NCBI GenBank assembly: GCA_006226265.1
Contig: SBHH01000212.1
Span: 1 to 7,411, forward strand
Direction: 5' to 3'
From: Alphaproteobacteria bacterium
GTDB lineage: Bacteria; Pseudomonadota; Alphaproteobacteria; Sneathiellales; Sneathiellaceae
Length of the DNA: 7,411 bases
How positions within the stretch are numbered: position 1 is the first letter of the stretch; every line of letters begins with the position of its first letter. Below are positions 6,090 to 7,411 of this stretch, in pieces. Below the pieces are notes generated by a model. The model saw nothing but the letters and a program-made list of their open reading frames with translations, ran no database searches and was not told where the DNA came from. The position numbers were made by a program, and so were the translations under genes.

Positions 6090-6872
6090 ATGACAACTTC
6101 AGGCAGGCTGGCCGGAAAAGTGGCCGTTATTTCGGGCGGTGCATCCGGCATCGGACGCGCGACCGCGCTCCGCTTTGCGGCGGAAGGGGCGAAAGTCGCC
6201 ATCGCCGATGTCAGCGACGACAAGGGTATGGATCTCGCGGAAAGCATGGGCCGGGAGGGGCATGATGTTTTCTTTCAGCATCTCGATGTGACGGAGCCGG
6301 AGGCCTGGGCGGATTTGATGGAGAAGACGGTGGATCGCTGGGGCCAGCTCGATATCCTGCTAAATTCCGCCGGCGTCGGCTGGATGACCCCGCTTCTTGA
6401 AACGGACCTGGAGGGGTTTCGAAAAGTCACCGGCATCAATCTCGATGGCACGTTCCTCGGCCTTCAGGCCGCCGTCCGCGCGATGAAGAAACTCGGAAAA
6501 GGCGGCTCCATCATCAATATCTCTTCGGTCCTGGGCCTTGTCGGGCTCTCTGGCCTTACCGCCTATGGCGCCAGCAAGGGGGGTGTGAAGCTTCTCACCA
6601 AGGCCGCCGCACTCGAATGTGCGGAGCTTGGCCTCAATATCCGGGTCAATTCGGTACATCCCGGTTATATCGAGACGCCGATGGTCATGCGCCGCTTCGA
6701 CAAGATCGACAATCCGGCGGAGGCGCATAAGCATCTGACGCGCCAGCATCCCATCGGCCGTCTGGGCCAGCCGGAGGAAATCGCCGCGATGGTCCTGTAT
6801 CTCGCCTCCGACGAATCCGCCTTTGTCACGGGCGCGGAATTCGTCATCGACGGGGGCTATACGGCGCGCTGA
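6090..6872 (+). CDS. Short-chain dehydrogenase/reductase, classical NAD(H)-type
   Basis: The 260-residue product is a classical SDR oxidoreductase acting on an alcohol or carbonyl group. The N-terminal dinucleotide motif is SGGASGIG (15-22), and Asp40 at the end of the second strand favours NAD(H) over NADP(H). Asp66 in HLDVTE would contact the adenine ring, and NSAG (92-95) replaces the common NNAG. The catalytic tetrad is complete: Asn117, Ser146, Tyr159 and Lys163 within YGASK. The later motifs VHPGYIETPM and the C-terminal FVTGAEFVIDGGYTA are typical. The sequence style resembles hydroxysteroid, cyclohexanol and 3-oxoacyl reductase-like members, but the substrate cannot be read from it. 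It sits 113 bp after xthA with its own strong ribosome binding site, so it may be a separate unit. It ends 5 bp from the convergent methyltransferase gene. Confidence 0.93.
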   Translation: MTTSGRLAGKVAVISGGASGIGRATALRFAAEGAKVAIADVSDDKGMDLAESMGREGHDVFFQHLDVTEPEAWADLMEKTVDRWGQLDILLNSAGVGWMTPLLETDLEGFRKVTGINLDGTFLGLQAAVRAMKKLGKGGSIINISSVLGLVGLSGLTAYGASKGGVKLLTKAAALECAELGLNIRVNSVHPGYIETPMVMRRFDKIDNPAEAHKHLTRQHPIGRLGQPEEIAAMVLYLASDESAFVTGAEFVIDGGYTAR

Positions 6873-6877
6873 CCCGC

Positions 6878-6885
6878 TTATTTTT
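6878..6885. other. T-rich tract at the convergent gene junction
   Basis: TTATTTTT on the plus strand overlaps the stop codon of the minus-strand methyltransferase and begins 5 nt after the SDR stop. It could serve as the T-run of a terminator for the SDR transcript, but I could find only weak pairing upstream of it, so this is a mark of the junction rather than a confirmed terminator. Confidence 0.25.
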
Positions 6886-7366
6886 GCCGGTACATGTAAT
6901 AGCGGCCGGGCTGGACGCCTCCCGGGAGCTCCAGCGCCTCCCATTTTGCGACAGTGAAGGGCTGATCGCTCACAATCACCGCGCCGGGACCGAGCAGGGC
7001 GGGCAGGCTGACAGTGAGCGCCTCGGCGAGCGCAAGGCTCTGCGCCTTGTCGCCCGTGCCGATGTCGCAATGGGCAAGAACGGCAGGCTCCGGCAGCCGG
7101 GCCAGCATCACCGGCAGGGTTTCGCGAAAATCGCCGAGGATCATGAATTCCGGATCCGGGATGCAGTCGGGATGGGCCCGGACCTGCTTATCGAAGACGA
7201 AAATATCCCGCTCCGGCATCAGGCTGCGAAGATGGTCAAACGTCCGACCGTTGCCCAATCCCAGCTCCAGCGCCGGCCCCGGCAAGTCCCGGACGAGTTC
7301 CGCCGCCCGGTTGAGGCAGTCGCGCTGCGCCGTCACACGGCGGATAAAGCTGTCGAGCCGGCTCAT
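6878..7366 (-). CDS. Small stand-alone SAM-dependent methyltransferase
   Basis: The 162-residue protein is a minimal class I methyltransferase. Motif I is ELGLGNG (34-40), followed by FDHLR. Asp59 in IFVFDK is at the position that binds the ribose hydroxyls of SAM, Asp79 in LGDF is suited to contact adenine, and HCDIGTGD (99-106) fits motif IV. The length is short because there is almost no substrate-binding insert. The opening SRLDSFIRRVTAQRDCLN and the C-terminal PGGVQPGRYYMYR resemble a small bacterial family that I believe Pfam calls Methyltransf_17; this is from memory, and the substrate is unknown. The start is well supported by AAGGAGA at 7374-7380, 7 nt upstream. Three bases separate it from the stop of another minus-strand gene, so it is probably the last gene of an operon entering from the right. 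Confidence 0.85.
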   Translation of the reverse strand: MSRLDSFIRRVTAQRDCLNRAAELVRDLPGPALELGLGNGRTFDHLRSLMPERDIFVFDKQVRAHPDCIPDPEFMILGDFRETLPVMLARLPEPAVLAHCDIGTGDKAQSLALAEALTVSLPALLGPGAVIVSDQPFTVAKWEALELPGGVQPGRYYMYRQK

Positions 7367-7369
7367 CTT

Positions 7370-7411
7370 CTAGTCTCCTTCATTGACCATCCATTCTTCG
7401 ATAACGTCCGC
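7370..7411 (-). CDS. C-terminal end of an unidentified minus-strand gene (partial)
   Basis: Reading the minus strand from the right edge gives ADVIEEWMVNEGD and then TAG (7372-7370). The acidic, tryptophan-containing tail looks like a normal protein end. It overlaps the Shine-Dalgarno site of the methyltransferase, with only 3 nt between its stop and that gene's ATG, the usual pattern for coupled genes. Thirteen residues are too few to name a family. One other minus-strand frame is also open across this stretch, so the call is tentative. Confidence 0.45.
   Translation of the reverse strand, partial: ADVIEEWMVNEGD

Overview
This window looks like a housekeeping stretch of an alphaproteobacterial chromosome. 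The sequence is GC-rich and densely coded, with short gaps and clear Shine-Dalgarno sites. The protein types and the ftsK-lolA adjacency fit Alphaproteobacteria, possibly the Rhodospirillales or a neighbouring order. That placement is inferred from protein style and layout, not from a marker-gene search. No mobile element, CRISPR array, tRNA, rRNA or sign of recent transfer was seen, and base composition looks even throughout.

Layout, left to right. (1) The C-terminal half of a PLP-dependent class I/II aminotransferase (1-450), most like the succinyl-diaminopimelate type. (2) A complete ftsK (463-2853), 9-12 bp downstream, encoding the membrane-anchored DNA translocase of the division septum. 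(3) A 132-bp leader holding a small hairpin, then lolA (2986-3624), the periplasmic lipoprotein carrier. (4) A PhzF-family isomerase/epimerase-like gene (3634-4482), 9 bp after lolA. (5) An unrecognised acidic 205-residue protein (4529-5146). (6) An exodeoxyribonuclease III / AP endonuclease gene, xthA (5176-5976). (7) A 113-bp gap with a GC-rich palindromic hairpin, then an NAD-type short-chain dehydrogenase/reductase (6090-6872). (8) On the minus strand and convergent with it, a 162-residue stand-alone SAM-dependent methyltransferase (6878-7366). (9) The last codons of a further minus-strand gene (7370-7411) just upstream of the methyltransferase.

Genes 1-6 run in one direction with mostly short gaps and probably form one or two transcription units. 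The break, if there is one, lies in the ftsK-lolA gap. The ftsK-lolA pair also exists in E. coli (lrp-ftsK-lolA-rarA), so this is an old envelope/division neighbourhood. The SDR has its own leader and strong ribosome binding site and is probably separate. The methyltransferase and the partial gene form a second, opposing unit.

No new multi-gene system is evident. The points most worth a second look are the unknown acidic gene between phzF-like and xthA, the serine-to-alanine change in the PhzF-like active-site motif, an SD-preceded 50-codon frame overlapping the start of lolA, a (GGGS)2 linker inside FtsK, and the 5-bp convergent junction.
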